Shown: piece after piece, positions 1 through 10,076 of the stretch
Numbering within the stretch: the first letter of the stretch is position 1
Layout: every line of letters starts with the position of its first letter
Origin: Xiphydria camelus
Taxonomy: Eukaryota > Arthropoda > Insecta > Hymenoptera > Xiphydriidae
DNA length: 64,000 nucleotides
Reading direction: 5' to 3'
NCBI GenBank assembly: GCA_963678675.1
Contig: OY783194.1
Span: 8,423,744-8,487,743, forward strand
Made by a program: the position numbers and the translations under genes
Notes under the pieces: model-generated
Seen by the model: the letters and a program-made list of their open reading frames with translations, nothing else
What the model was told of the DNA's origin: nothing
Databases searched by the model: none

Positions 1-1
1 G

Positions 2-60
2 ATGACAAAGGTTGTTCATTATCTGAAGAAGATGAATCTCTCTCTCCTTGGACATCTTAA
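2..60 (+). CDS. left part of an ORF interrupted by the TTAA element
   Basis: Seen: an open frame starts at the ATG at 2 and runs to the TTAA at 57-60, where the element at 61-8374 begins. If the element and one TTAA copy are removed, the same frame continues at 8379 and stays open to the TGA at 8566-8568, about 82 codons in all. The segment is acidic and basic mixed and I do not recognise it alone. The continuation resembles the stretch before the zinc ligands in insect SWIM-domain proteins (inference). It could itself belong to an older transposon rather than a host gene. The true 5' end may lie outside the window. Confidence 0.4.
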   Translation, partial: DKGCSLSEEDESLSPWTS

Positions 61-78
61 GGGATCATCACAGTGTGA

Positions 79-449
79 TCGGCCGAAAAATCACTGACTT
101 CCGCGATTTTTTTTTTCATGATTAGGTAAGCTAATCGGTCTGGGTTTCTTTTTATAAATTAAAGCAGCGATGAAGAATACAAAATGATTTTTTTGAGGTG
201 ATTTATTAATTGTTTATTATTATTATGAATTATTAAAAATTTTGTAAAAAAAAAGGTCCTCATCGGTCTCCACTTTTCCGGCCTCAATTTTGATCTGAAA
301 CAAAAATTTCAAAAAGATTATTATTAATCTGTAGGAAAGCCGCTATCGTCCTATGGAGGCTTTTTTTTTTGACAAAATGGCGGCGATTTGAACAAAACAT
401 CGAATTTGGCCTTTTTTTCGACAGTTTTTCGTGAAAAAAATAGAAAGTT
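79..449. other. AT-rich subterminal region, no gene seen
   Basis: This is the inner flank of the left terminal repeat. It contains homopolymer A/T runs and no coding signal. Short ORFs here are AT-rich and end at random. Confidence 0.4.
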
Positions 450-692
450 TTCAAAAAAAAACAAACAAAACGTGTGACCGCCACACGCGGCAGAAGTGAA
501 ACTTCGATACCAGTTTCTCTGAATTTGATTCCGATGGTATTAGTTTCAATTGGCTCTATACAAGTCTTTTACAATGCTTCTTCATAGAGTCAATTGAAAC
601 TAATACCACCGGAATCAAATTCAGAGAAACTGGTATCGAAGTTTCACTTCTGCCGCATGTGGCGGCCACACGTTTTATTTGTTTTTTTTTCT
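450..692. repeat. palindromic repeat (hairpin MITE-like)
   Basis: The left arm (about 451-560) and right arm (about 582-692) are near-perfect inverted copies separated by about 20 bases. Both carry the segment around GAAACTGGTATCGAAG. The outer arms end in A-rich and T-rich runs. There is no coding capacity, and the transcript would fold into a ~110-bp hairpin. Confidence 0.8.
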
Positions 693-1268
693 TATTTTCA
701 TCCAAGGAACCCATCCTTGAAGTTTGTCGCAATATTAAAGAATAACCCAGTATATTTACTTACTTGGTCCAACAAAATATTTGTTCCGCCATAATCAAGT
801 ATACACTTATTAATTGCAAATAAACTCTTTTCTCAGTATACGAAGTAACTTTGATCGAACGAACGAAGTATTCACTAAACTGACAAATTTCTAGAAAATC
901 ATAAATATTATAGTGCACGCAGTTCGGGTGGTACATTTCGGCAAACGAGGACTGCTTATGTATTCGCAGTTCTGCACCTTTCCCGGAAGGCTAATTACCG
1001 AACGAATTGTAATGAACCACTTCTCGCAGATACCGCTATATTTCGAATGAATTCGAAATGCATTCAGCTTTGTAAAGGAGAGAAATGACGATTTCAATAG
1101 ATAACCGAATATTTCGGCAAAGGTTCATTCCGATTCGTCCAGTAATGAACCCTTTCAGGAAAGGTGCGGGACTGCGAACTCATTAGCAGCCTGGATTCGC
1201 CGAAATGTACTGCATCGCTGATGGCGAGATGAACCTAGTTTGACGAAGTATTTATGATCGCGATGCTA

Positions 1269-1683
1269 TTGGGTTGGAAAATAAGTTCGTATCGTTTTCT
1301 TTTATTTTCTTTCATTTTACAATGATTTGTTTGTTGTTCCGTAAAGTGTTTATATTCATTCGAAAGAGCTCTTTCTGCTCTACAAAACTGTTATAATTGT
1401 TTATTCGAATAACAATTTTTTATTATTTTTCAGGCTTAGAAATGGAATATCCAGGAGGAAAAAATCAGAATTTTCGACATCTTTTTTTATCAAAGACTCG
1501 CCTATAACACCTTCTCCGTATACGGCAGTTTTTTGACCTCGATGAAAAGCGAAGAAAAGCAGATGTCGAAACTGCTGATTTTTGCCCCCTGGATATTCCA
1601 TTTCTAAGCCAGAAAAATAATAAAAAATTTAATTATTCGAAATAACAATTATAACAGTTTTGTAGAGCAGAAGGAGCTCTTTT
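1269..1683. repeat. inverted-repeat block next to a mariner-like end
   Basis: The stretch beginning TTGGGTTGGAAAATAAGTTC at 1269 resembles mariner terminal repeats (from memory). Downstream, arms at about 1365-1480 and 1560-1683 are inverted copies, including GAAATGGAATATCCAG and its complement. No transposase coding remains, so this is a non-autonomous or decayed derivative. The mariner assignment is weak because only one terminus is visible. Confidence 0.5.
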
Positions 1684-1999
1684 GAGTACATATAAACATA
1701 TTGCCAAACAACAAAATAGATCGTTGTAAAATAAACGGAACAGTCTCGGCGACGCGAGTATCGGCCACTTGAGCATCCCGGTCGCGGGAGTATAATACGA
1801 GTATATAGCATCACCGACGAAAGTTGCGTCGCGTGGTGTGTGTACACTCGTCGAGTATCGGATACCTGCGTAGCGTTATGTGCGAAGGGCCTAAGTGGAA
1901 TGGGGCAGGGTCGAGATCGGTGAATGAGTGAGGTACGTACGGTAGCGCTGGAGTGTGTGGGTTTCGTTACGGTTCTTTCGTTGCATGGAGCGCGCTTTT
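1684..1999. other. GC-rich stretch, no gene seen
   Basis: About 300 bases of higher GC than their neighbours, including GTGTGTGTACACTCG-like stretches. I see no domain, RNA or repeat that I can name. Confidence 0.3.
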
Positions 2000-2282
2000 A
2001 GCACAGATTACACAGCTAGCCAACTCCCACGCCGGACCTTTAAACCTGGACGCATGCTGTCTCTCTCTCGCTCGGGAAAGAATTCAGGGCCGCACTATGT
2101 AAAATAAAACAACTACTTATAGTACCGACCCTGACTTCTCTCCCGACCGAGTCGGAGACTACCGCAGTGCGGCCCTGATCTTTCCCAAAACAGAAAGAGA
2201 CAGCACGACTCAAGGTCAACGGATCGGCGTTTCTAACTTCAAAGGTGCCGCGTGGGAGTTAGCTAGCTGTGTAAGCTGTGCT
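2000..2282. repeat. 283-bp MITE with ~32-bp terminal inverted repeats
   Basis: The termini read AGCACAGATTACACAGCTAG at 2000 and the complement of AGCACAGCTTACACAGCTAG at 2282, with pairing continuing through ACTCCCACG. A second inverted pair inside (GGGCCGCACT at about 2088 and AGTGCGGCCC at about 2166) makes the element palindromic. There is no ORF of note and no clear target duplication. Confidence 0.7.
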
Positions 2283-2459
2283 GTTAGTACCCTCAGCAAA
2301 GAAGTTTCACTTCAAAAGCTTTCATAGGACGATAGAGAATGACAAGAAGAATGTTCTGTCAAAATTTGAAATCGATAGCTTGAAAACTCTTCTCTCGGCA
2401 GCGGACACCGTTTTGAAAAACATCATTCCGAGACAAACGCGTTTAAAGCTTGAAGTCAG

Positions 2460-4351
2460 GAATTTTCAGATAATAATTTACGGTTAATCGGCGATGCCAG
2501 GTCCATACAATATCCCTTCGGCTTCCTCGAACTCCTGATTTTCTGCAGACATTTCCTGTCGACGAGCTGTTCTAGCTTCTTTGTTGTCCAGAGAGCTTCG
2601 CCGTTCCGCGGTTGCGATGCGCTCCGCCCTGTACTTCGCAGCGAAGTCCTATGGTGCACCCCATTGTCTCCATGATTTTTAAAATCGCATCGTACCCTTC
2701 ATTGAATGTACAAGCTGCACAGTAAGTAGAGATTGCCACGGTTTGTTTTCCACGGAAAATGTGCTTAGAGGCGAGTTACCACACGCAATCATTGAAGCTC
2801 TCATTGTTATTCTGCGTGTTGGCGCCCGTACATCTTTCCAACAAATCGTCTGTGGTTAAATCATCGTAAATTGGCTTCAGAACCTCTTGCACATCATCAT
2901 CGAGCGCTGGTAGATGGGAATATTTTTCCCGAAATCCACTGGCCTCAGCTTTATGCCATTCGCACCACGAATCTCCTCCCGAAGGGCAATACTGATACTG
3001 GGGATTTGCATCAGTTGAACGTTTGTAGTAAAAAGTCGCCCATATTGCCTTCCTCATATTTTCCACGGAATCGGAAAGATTTGTCAACAATTTCAGTGTC
3101 AATTGCGCTTTTTTAGGTACGTCAGCAGGTTTTTGTGTTGTAGTATTTTTGGCTTTTGAAGTACTCGAACGAGTTCCTTTTTTTTGGGTTTACTCTCAAT
3201 TTGTTTGTCTTCAATATGTTTTTTCGCTTTTTTCAATTGAACCAACCTTTTTCTCGCTTCGTTTCCCCTTTTATAAACGCGTTTTTTTACATGTAAAACA
3301 CATTCCTTTTTTTTTACGATACAATCGTCACCATAAGGCTTGGCTTCTAACAACATTTTAAACGTCTTTGTATCACCGTCTCCTATATAAAAAATCCGTA
3401 TTTTGCGCTATGTACTTCCTCAGATCGCTTGAAAATTTCGATGATACCGTCAACTTCCATTTTTCCCGCGCTGCCTTCGTGATTGACGTTACACTCCGAT
3501 TCGTGCGTCGCAAACCATGCCTCGTACTCGACAGTGTTCTCTTTTCCTTTCCAAAATAAACAAGCTTTGCAAAAGCTTGACTTCACAGCAACGTCTAGGA
3601 CTTTATTCGTATATTTTCCGATCACAGACACAATACCCATGCGCGAAGTAAAACCGCGCTTTTTGACCAAGATCCGTCACCAGACACTGTCAGTATATTC
3701 GCGCGATTTTCGGCTTCCAACATTTTTTTCCATTTCTTCGTCGCCTGCTTTGCGGAGAACGACCTCATATATTGTTTTCACAACAATCTGCAGCATTTTC
3801 AAGATGCCATAATATGTAGTGCTACTGAAAGTTGAAGTCAGATCCATCAAAGCGATAAAATTTCTGATTCCATGTATGACGATGCCGAGCATTCGCATGA
3901 CGAAACAGAAACGTCGGTTTATTTCATATGCATTGTTTATCAGCGGACAAGAATTGATCTCGGCCGGATCCGAACACAAACACTGAACACAAATCTTGAA
4001 GCCTAAACCTCGAATCGATTTTTTATAAAATTTGACGTCACTGTTACACTTTTTGCACTTTAATAACTGTTACAGAGCGCCGAACACCAAGAAAAAATCG
4101 ATCAAAACATAATTGAATGTCTGGTCGATTCTGACCTCGAACTCCGGACTCTTCCTCGCTATTTTCGCCGCCGATGTACTCGCAAACGTATCACTCTCGA
4201 TAAAATGACGATTCGTTCCCTTGAACCCCGCGGACCTTTTTATTTTTCTTTCGTATCGTGGATGTGTGCTCTTTGAGCCTTTTCTATCTTGACACGGAGG
4301 TTTTTTCGGTGTTTCTCTCGGAGATCCATCGATAGTGAATGTCGAAAACAA
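2460..4351 (-). pseudogene. Mutator-like transposase (PF20700-type), broken
   Basis: Reading minus from 4351: an N-terminal region; a CKKC motif at about 4050; GDGSW followed by KKRGFTSRMG at about 3650; NHEGSAGKMEV at about 3470; IGDGDTKTF at about 3370; PYGDD with KKECVLHVKKR at about 3300; DSWCEWHKAEA at about 2950; and TQNNNESFNDCVW at about 2780, continuing to FNEGYDAIL at about 2700. This motif order matches the Mutator-like transposase domain family of insects and cnidarians (recalled). It acts on the ends of its own element. Breaks seen: an in-frame TAA at 4070-4072, frameshifts near 3670 and 3370, a stop before 3099, and a stop at 2776. It is therefore not expressed as one protein. 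It diverges from the SWIM ORF on the other strand, which suggests a two-gene element. Confidence 0.8.
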
Positions 4352-4822
4352 ACTGAAATGCTTGGCCTTCCAACGAACCAGTTCTATTGGGATCTGACAT
4401 GGGGGAGGAGCTTAGTTCGATCCAAATGGCCGGAATGAGTATACTACCGACACACAGAGTCTTATGGGAGTGAAGTCATTATTTATTGTTTTGGCACGCG
4501 CAGGGCTCCGCGAATCCTTCCCAACTTTCACTAGACTCGCGGGAGGACATGAGCACCCTTTGCCCTCCGTTATCGTCCAGGGTTGACCTCCCATAAATAT
4601 AAATTCAGTCTTCGAGACGCGCATATGCCTGTCCCTGGACGGGCGCATCACGGAACGTCGACGTATCTGCGCGCAACCTCGAAGTCTTTTTCACGTTTTT
4701 ACTCTTCCCCTTTCTTGAAACTTTCTTCTCACATCGTGAAATGGAAAAAAACCCGCCCTTGTGCCGAAGCATAGGGCATTCCTTGCGAGCCGTTTCCCGG
4801 CAGTCGTGAAAAATTCGTTATC

Positions 4823-5069
4823 GTGTTCGTATCTCCTCCTGCTCCTCACTTACGGAAGCATCGCACTCATTCTAAGTGTTCCCGGACATTCGTTGTTAAC
4901 CCGAAAATAAAATCTACGTATTTACCAAATTACAACATCAGGGGACATGTGCACAGCATTGTAGGCGAAATTAAAGATGGGACTATCAAAAGTGTTGTGT
5001 GTTCCTGTACAGCGGGCCAAGGAGAAAAATGCAAACACATTGTAGCAACACTCCTTCATTTACACAGGT
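4823..5069 (+). CDS. SWIM zinc-finger ORF, probably one exon
   Basis: The C-terminal half reads SVVCSCTAGQGEKCKHIVAT, matching the SWIM pattern CxC-xn-CxH. It is preceded by a beta-rich stretch and VGEIKDG as usual upstream of SWIM. Coding ends at CAG|GTGAG (5069), a good splice donor, so this may be an exon rather than a complete 82-aa protein. Known: SWIM domains bind DNA or protein and often accompany Mutator-like transposases or YqaJ nucleases in insect transposons. Here it lies divergently from the Mutator-like transposase in the same TTAA-bounded element, so an accessory transposition role is inferred. No YqaJ domain was found downstream. Confidence 0.6.
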
Positions 5070-5071
5070 GA

Positions 5072-5865
5072 GATTCTAAGATTAAAAACGTCACTCTTAT
5101 GTGTATTTATGTTAACCCATTCGCATCAAAGCCGGATTGAAATAAGAGCCGTGCGGGTCGATCGGATCCGCCGAGAATTCGCGAGCCCCGCGTACGTAGT
5201 CGTAAACGAGGTGCACTCGCGAGGAAAACCTGTTGATCGAATTTACGAGTATTGTAGTAACATATTTATGAAAAATTGTACATATATTGAATAAATGTGG
5301 AAGGCAGGATTAAGTGTTGTAAATCCCGAGGAAACTCCAGTGCTCAGTTCCTATGTCTCTGCTGTGCGACGTACACTTACACGGGACCCTGTGGCATTGA
5401 GGAACTTTCCCGGATCTAATTTATGACTCAAAGGGTCCCAAGGAAAATGTCGAATTTTTCCCTCGCACCGGTCTAGAGCCAAAATGCGAGAAGCATTTGG
5501 GCGAATACGCGACATACATACATTAATCCAATGCCAGTCACTCGCTAACCCACTAAACTGCCCGAGTCGTCAAATTGAACCTGCGTAGACCCTAAACCTC
5601 CTACCTCCTGTAGGAGGTAAAGGATGAAACCAGGGTTTAAATAACATTGAAAATTAGGCCCTGCTTAGCACCTACAACGTCGAGTTATTTCCCGAATCCG
5701 AAGTTTAAGGAGGAAATAAGGGGGTAAAATTTTCAGTGGAATACACCCTATTCCTTCTACCTGACTAAAAATTTTCGGTCTTACGTGGACCCAAAAAGGG
5801 AACGCACGCAGTGACTTTATACTGCTACCTGCCGACCCGCCCAGTAGTGTCGGTTTTTTTTCATA
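5072..5865. other. no gene recognised; possible SINE body
   Basis: The 3' part (about 5590-5865) continues directly from the tRNA-like unit on the minus strand and may be the body of a tRNA-derived SINE. At 5113 there is TTAACCCATTCGCATCAAAG, and a variant of it occurs at about 8983, so it may be a MITE terminus. No coding domain was seen. Confidence 0.3.
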
Positions 5866-5952
5866 CCCTACTGGGGGACTTGAACCTGCGATCTTTAGAA
5901 CGAGCTGCTTCGAAACTGGGAATGTCTCGCACTCTACCAATTGAGCCACCGA
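5866..5952 (-). repeat. tRNA-like unit (head of a tRNA-derived SINE)
   Basis: On the minus strand an A-box-like GGTGGCTCAATTGG is followed about 45 bases later by a B-box-like GGTTCAAGTCC and CCCCAGTAGGG. The spacing between the boxes is too long and the anticodon arm does not fold as in a working tRNA. The 3' side continues into non-tRNA sequence. It is best read as a SINE promoter region, not a tRNA gene. Confidence 0.55.
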
Positions 5953-6264
5953 CTCTTTAAGTGGTGTCTGTCGACTCCAGTTATATATAGAAACCGGACA
6001 TGACAGTGACTGCTCTCGAAGGTTCTTCTCATTAAATTATATAAAATATATGATACTTTCTTTTTCAAAACAGTAGCGATTATGATAATTTATTATTCAT
6101 TATTTATGGAATAATTCGGTACAATTTTCACTGTTTGAAACATCATTATTATATCAATTTTGTTATTTTTTAATTTAAAAATGTGAAGATAGTGCATTCA
6201 CAATATATTTACGAAGTGTTTGCACGTCGTTAAGTATTTCACAATTTCGTAATGAAAAAAAAAA

Positions 6265-6335
6265 CACTACAGGGGATCGAACCCGGGTCCTTGAGCATGC
6301 GAGTCCAGCATGCTACCAGTGTAGCTATACTCGGT
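6265..6335 (-). tRNA. tRNA-like sequence with Pol III terminator, likely pseudogene
   Basis: On the minus strand the D arm pairs (GCTA with TAGC), an anticodon arm GCATGC/GCATGC encloses a 7-base loop, and the T arm holds GGTTCGATCCC. The sequence ends in a T run (plus strand A run at about 6254-6264), as Pol III genes do. The acceptor stem pairs poorly and position 33 of the loop is not T, so a functional tRNA is doubtful. It may be a relic or the head of a short SINE. Confidence 0.4.
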
Positions 6336-6394
6336 TGCTTGACAACTGATAAAATAAACTTGCCTATAAGGTACGCAGCTATTTTATTAAAGCT

Positions 6395-6661
6395 ATGAGA
6401 GAATGTCATTGTATGCTTCCGGTATGTCACTACATTGATCAACACTTCGGTATCACTCAAGAAGTTCAAATTGCGGAGGTTTTTCAGGCCACAGGTGATC
6501 GATTCACTTATGCGACCACGAAATGTCTATGCCAAGTTCAGGTAACCGACAATATTTTGGCTGTATCAGTACAATCTTTACACACTGTGTGTGTCTTTAT
6601 GAACATTGGAGACAATGAAGTATATATTGGCATACAGGTAAACGATAAAGAGTTGGAATAA
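6395..6661 (+). CDS. unrecognised 88-aa ORF inside the TTAA element
   Basis: Seen: an 88-codon open frame with ordinary composition, several Cys near the N-terminus (ECHCMLPVC) and a C-terminal VYIGIQVNDKELE. I do not recognise the family. It lies downstream of the SWIM ORF on the same strand and could be a later exon of that gene, although no strong acceptor is visible before the ATG. It is followed by AT-rich DNA. Confidence 0.3.
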   Translation: MRECHCMLPVCHYIDQHFGITQEVQIAEVFQATGDRFTYATTKCLCQVQVTDNILAVSVQSLHTVCVFMNIGDNEVYIGIQVNDKELE

Positions 6662-7046
6662 ATTGAATACAAAATTTTGCCTACCGAAATACTGTGTATT
6701 CTTTATAGTTCTAATAAATTTTGGGCGAATATATATGGGGATTAAAATTAATAAATAATAATGATTGATTATTTGTCTATGCCTGTTTTTAATGTAGTAA
6801 TTCATGTTGTAAAAAATTTTTGAAAATAAAGTTTGGTTTCAGTGAAATTTAGGAGAAATAGATTCTTTCATTCTTCTTATAAAATATTCTTTTATTAGTG
6901 ATCAAAAAAGGAAAGCAGAAAGTGGGGAATACTCTTCTGATTACTTTAATTACGGTTTTATGAATTTTTCACAAAAAAAGTTCAAGATTTATTAAATAAA
7001 GCGAAAAAAATATCATTCACTATATCGTAGAGGAGTTATAGGCTTG
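6662..7046. other. AT-rich spacer, no gene seen
   Basis: AT-rich sequence with short A and T runs between the small ORF and the foldback. No RNA or protein signal was found. Confidence 0.35.
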
Positions 7047-7867
7047 ATATACCGCATATCCTATGGCCAACCGCGCAGGTGAGCTGCGACCTGAATTCTT
7101 GACTTCGGCAGTATTTATGGTACAGTTAGAGTGAGCTTCAGACGAGTGCACTACATAAGAACGAAACGGGTCGACTGCTCTTCTAATAGCTGTCAATTCG
7201 GGAGATCGAAGCGTTTCGTGTAACCTCAAAATCGTAGTTTTGAATTAATAGTGAATAATTTGTAGAAGTGATGAGAAATAATCATAAATAATCTTCCGAA
7301 TTGACAGCCATCAGGAAATCAGACGACGCTTTTCGCTCTTACGCTGCGTTCTTACGAAAAGTGTGAAACATCTGATCTCCCGATGGCTATCAATTCGGGA
7401 AATCGAAGTCTAAGCTCGAAATCGTGAATCTTTGAATAAATGGTAAGTAATATTCAGAAGTGAGAGTTAACAATCATTCGGGTTTTTTCGATATCCAACC
7501 GAATTACACGCCTCATGCCTATTTGTTTCAGAAATTATTTCCGCGCTAGCACCGCGCGTGTCTAGGAAGTAGTTTTGCGAAGTGGCGTGAGCGATACTTA
7601 AGGTGTCAATTCGGAAGATTATTTATGATTATTTCTCATCACTTCTACAAATTATTCACTACTAATTTTCAAAACTTCACGATTTTGAGGTTACACGAAA
7701 CGCTTCGATCTCCCGAATTGACAGCTATAGAAGAGCACAGTCGACACTTTTCGTTCTTATGCAGCGCACTCGTCTGAAGCCCACTCTAACTGTACCATAA
7801 ATACTGCCGAAGTCAAGAATTCAGGTCGGAGCTCACCTGCGCGGTTGGCCATAGGACATGCGGTATA
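7047..7867. repeat. foldback element, family F, copy 1
   Basis: The outer arms (about 7047-7309 and 7604-7867) are inverted copies over about 260 bases, with ends reading TATACCGCATATCCTATGG and a close complement. The central part holds a second, smaller inverted pair (around CGATGGCTATCAATTCGGG). The diagnostic phrases GATCTCCCGAATTGACAGC and AATTCAGGTC recur at 23580-23700, 27480-27690, 32640-32760, 46015-46260 and 47390-47611, so this is a dispersed family. There is no coding sequence in this copy. Confidence 0.8.
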
Positions 7868-8356
7868 GGTGGTATTTGTAAAAGGTAAAAGATGATTGCG
7901 AAAATTTAGGCGGAAAAGAATGGTAGCAGGAGGTAGTAGGACCTCTAGGCGGAAATCAGGAGGAAAAATAGAATGTAGGGTTTTCAGGAGAAACTTAGGC
8001 GTTCTAGGGGGTAAGCAGGTCCAAATAGATGACTCGGGTGTATACTATAGGAATAGTTTTACTTCTCGCCACCAGACGGCGTATCGAGACATGTCAGATC
8101 CCAATACCTTCAACGAATTTATAGAACTGAATACCTATAGAAGGTGCACGCGCAGGTAGGAACAAAATAAAACGAATAACGGTTGAACGGGCAGACGGAC
8201 GCGGCAGACGTACGCGGCAGATGTCACGCTCCGTTCCCTTTCTCTAAGAAATGCTGTAGTGACCGAAATAACTCGAATTTCGATTTTGAAATTTAACAGA
8301 ATGTTTATAACCGTGTATACTATCCGATAATGCAAAAAAATCGATTTTCTTAAATT
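7868..8356. other. AGG-rich stretch and right subterminal region
   Basis: At 7890-8030 the plus strand is rich in AGGCGGAAA/AGGAGGAAA-type words, giving an 87-codon Arg/Gly-rich frame that looks compositional rather than coding. The remainder leads into the right terminal repeat at 8357. Confidence 0.3.
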
Positions 8357-8378
8357 TCACACTGTGATGATCCCTTAA

Positions 8379-8568
8379 ATCAAAATACCCCCACTCTGAA
8401 GGCCAAAATGAAGATAAAGGTGAAAAACTGTTTCACTCAGGTCATGTATTCAAAGTTGAGATAAATAATCCCGAAACACAAAAAGTAACCATAACCTCAA
8501 AGGTTGTAGTTCAGACCACAGTCTCAAAGGTTTATGACATTCGTTTATCACGCTTCCATGCCCGATGA
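8379..8568 (+). CDS. right part of the ORF interrupted by the TTAA element
   Basis: This continues the frame of 2-60 when the element and one TTAA are removed. The encoded stretch includes FHSGHVFKVEI and SKVVVQTTVSKVYDIRL before a TGA at 8566-8568. Hydrophobic-alternating strands before a would-be zinc site resemble the region upstream of SWIM motifs in insect proteins (inference from pattern, not a search). No SWIM cysteines follow because of the stop, so it may be a degraded paralogue of the kind of ORF seen at 4823. Confidence 0.4.
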
Positions 8569-9518
8569 ACGCTAGCAATGGGGAATTTGTAAAATTTAAT
8601 TTGTCCACTAGACGGTTTTTCATGATTCCCGGCACTTCGACAATTTTTAATGCAACATACGTGATACGATGTACGCATACTCTGATATTAATTATTTCTC
8701 CAAATAATTAATATTTTAATAATTACAAATTTCTCCCATATAAACACTTATAAAATTTTTTCCCAAAAATTCTAATTATTGCCATCAGGTGGCGTAGCAA
8801 TCGTCATGCGCGGTCCCTATGAGGCTATTCAGATAGAGGTGACGTGGCACTGGCGTGGTGACTCCCGCCACCGCCACGCCACTTCGACACCATGAGAAGC
8901 CTGCAGGACTGGCACGTGCACTACGAAAGTCTGGTATTCCGTCGCACGATAGACGGAATTCGGAAGGTCGGTTCATACCTCTTAACCCGTTTGCATTAAA
9001 GCGCGGAACAATTCCATGAGCCCGCGACTGTCTTCTATCACCGAGTGTGGAATAATCCGCGAGCCCGCGACTGTCTTTTGTTACAAGTCGCTGAATATTC
9101 TCCAGACGCAATACATTCTGAACGAGTTTTACTTTTGTTATGAAAATCTTTCTAACTGCCACTATGAGTAAGTGCTATCATCATTTCGACAAACGATAGT
9201 CAGAATTCTAAATCCTTACCGCTCAGTATTATCACGATCTATATGCATACCTCATTAATCTAGGGTCAATCTCGGCATCAGATGGGCGGTATATAGGGTG
9301 TTTCCTAATTACGGTTCGTAACTTCAGAGTGTAATTCCTTGCAATATTTTAATAAAAAAAACTTATATAAACATGTGTCGGGAGATGCTTATATTCCGAG
9401 ATATAGGGTGTTGAAGATGTCGAAAAATCAATATTTTTGCACATAAAGCTTGAATGGTCGTTCTCAAAATGTTGTAGTTAATTTAACCTAGTCTGTTGTG
9501 TATAAAACACCCGTACTA
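8569..9518. other. no recognised gene; possible transposon end
   Basis: A 125-codon minus frame at 8785-9162 is open but matches nothing I know. At 9290-9430 the phrase ATATAGGGTGTT occurs twice, which is typical of DNA-transposon termini in insects (recalled). It lies just before the transposase fragment at 9519. Confidence 0.3.
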
Positions 9519-9668
9519 AATGAAAACGAATTAAGAAATCGAATAATTCAAGGCTGCAATGTCATACGAAATACTCCGGGAATTTTTGGATGTGTGAGGC
9601 AATCAATGATGAGACGATTGGAATTGTGCATTTTATCAGAAGGAGGTTATTTTCCACATTTGCTCTGA
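9519..9668 (+). pseudogene. C-terminal fragment of a Tc1/IS630-type transposase
   Basis: The frame reads ELRNRIIQGCNVIRNTPG, then VRQSMMRRLELCI, then GGYFPHLL and a stop. This matches the common insect transposase C-terminus (R-I-x-A-C ... V-R-x-S ... R-x-x-x-C-I ... G-G-H-F-x-H-L-L). Only the last ~50 residues remain and no catalytic residues are left. Confidence 0.65.
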
Positions 9669-10076
9669 TTAGTGTAGGAATATGTAATACATACAGTATT
9701 TTTATGATTGTTGTCTGTAATATCCGAGCGTTTTTCTAAGGATCGGTTAGTATGAAGTAAAAAATGCGTTTTACTTTTTACGAAGAAAACGTCGAGTGAC
9801 TCACGCCTAAGTACGCCACTGGCTTCAAATAAAAATTAACTTTACACTAGAAATGTAACTCTTTATTAACGGATAAACAAATGACAAATGTCGGTATCCC
9901 TTCCGTGTGGATTGAGCGCGCCACTTCCGCTCCACGCTACCACTACGCCAGTCCCATGCCACCACCGCGCACCCGTTCTGTGTGAATTGGCACTTAAGGT
10001 CCATTTTCGCATATGCCTTCCTTCATTTTTTTTTTGATGCGAAATGAATACACGATATTTGTTGTTTAAGATTGAT
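9669..10076. other. no gene recognised
   Basis: Sequence between two transposase remnants. A GC-richer patch at 9890-10000 with CACTACGCCAGTCCC-like words resembles the patch near 8830-8900, possibly the same repeat family. Confidence 0.3.

Larger units (their letters stand above)
57..8378. mobile_element. 8.3-kb DNA transposon with TTAA target duplications, Kolobok-like
   Basis: Seen: TTAA at 57-60 and 8375-8378 directly flank perfect 18-bp inverted repeats GGGATCATCACAGTGTGA (61-78) and its complement (8357-8374). Inside are a minus-strand Mutator-like transposase remnant (2460-4351), a plus-strand SWIM ORF (4823-5069), another ORF (6395-6661), a nested MITE, two tRNA-like units and a large foldback. 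Known: TTAA duplication with purine-starting termini is described for the Kolobok superfamily, whereas piggyBac termini usually begin CCY. Inference: one element that was later filled by insertions. A target ORF that is open across the excised junction supports a real insertion. The alternative is chance pairing of two unrelated TTAA ends, which is unlikely for an 18-bp perfect match. Confidence 0.65.

Noticed and set aside
5866..5952. Functional tRNA gene
   Set aside because: Box spacing too long and no proper anticodon arm; sequence continues as a SINE-like body.
7896..8159. Arg/Gly-rich 87-codon gene
   Set aside because: Open because of AGG-rich repetitive words; no start context or motif.
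8785..9162. 125-codon minus-strand gene
   Set aside because: No domain, low complexity in places and shares words with the GC patch at 9890-10000; treated as repeat-derived.
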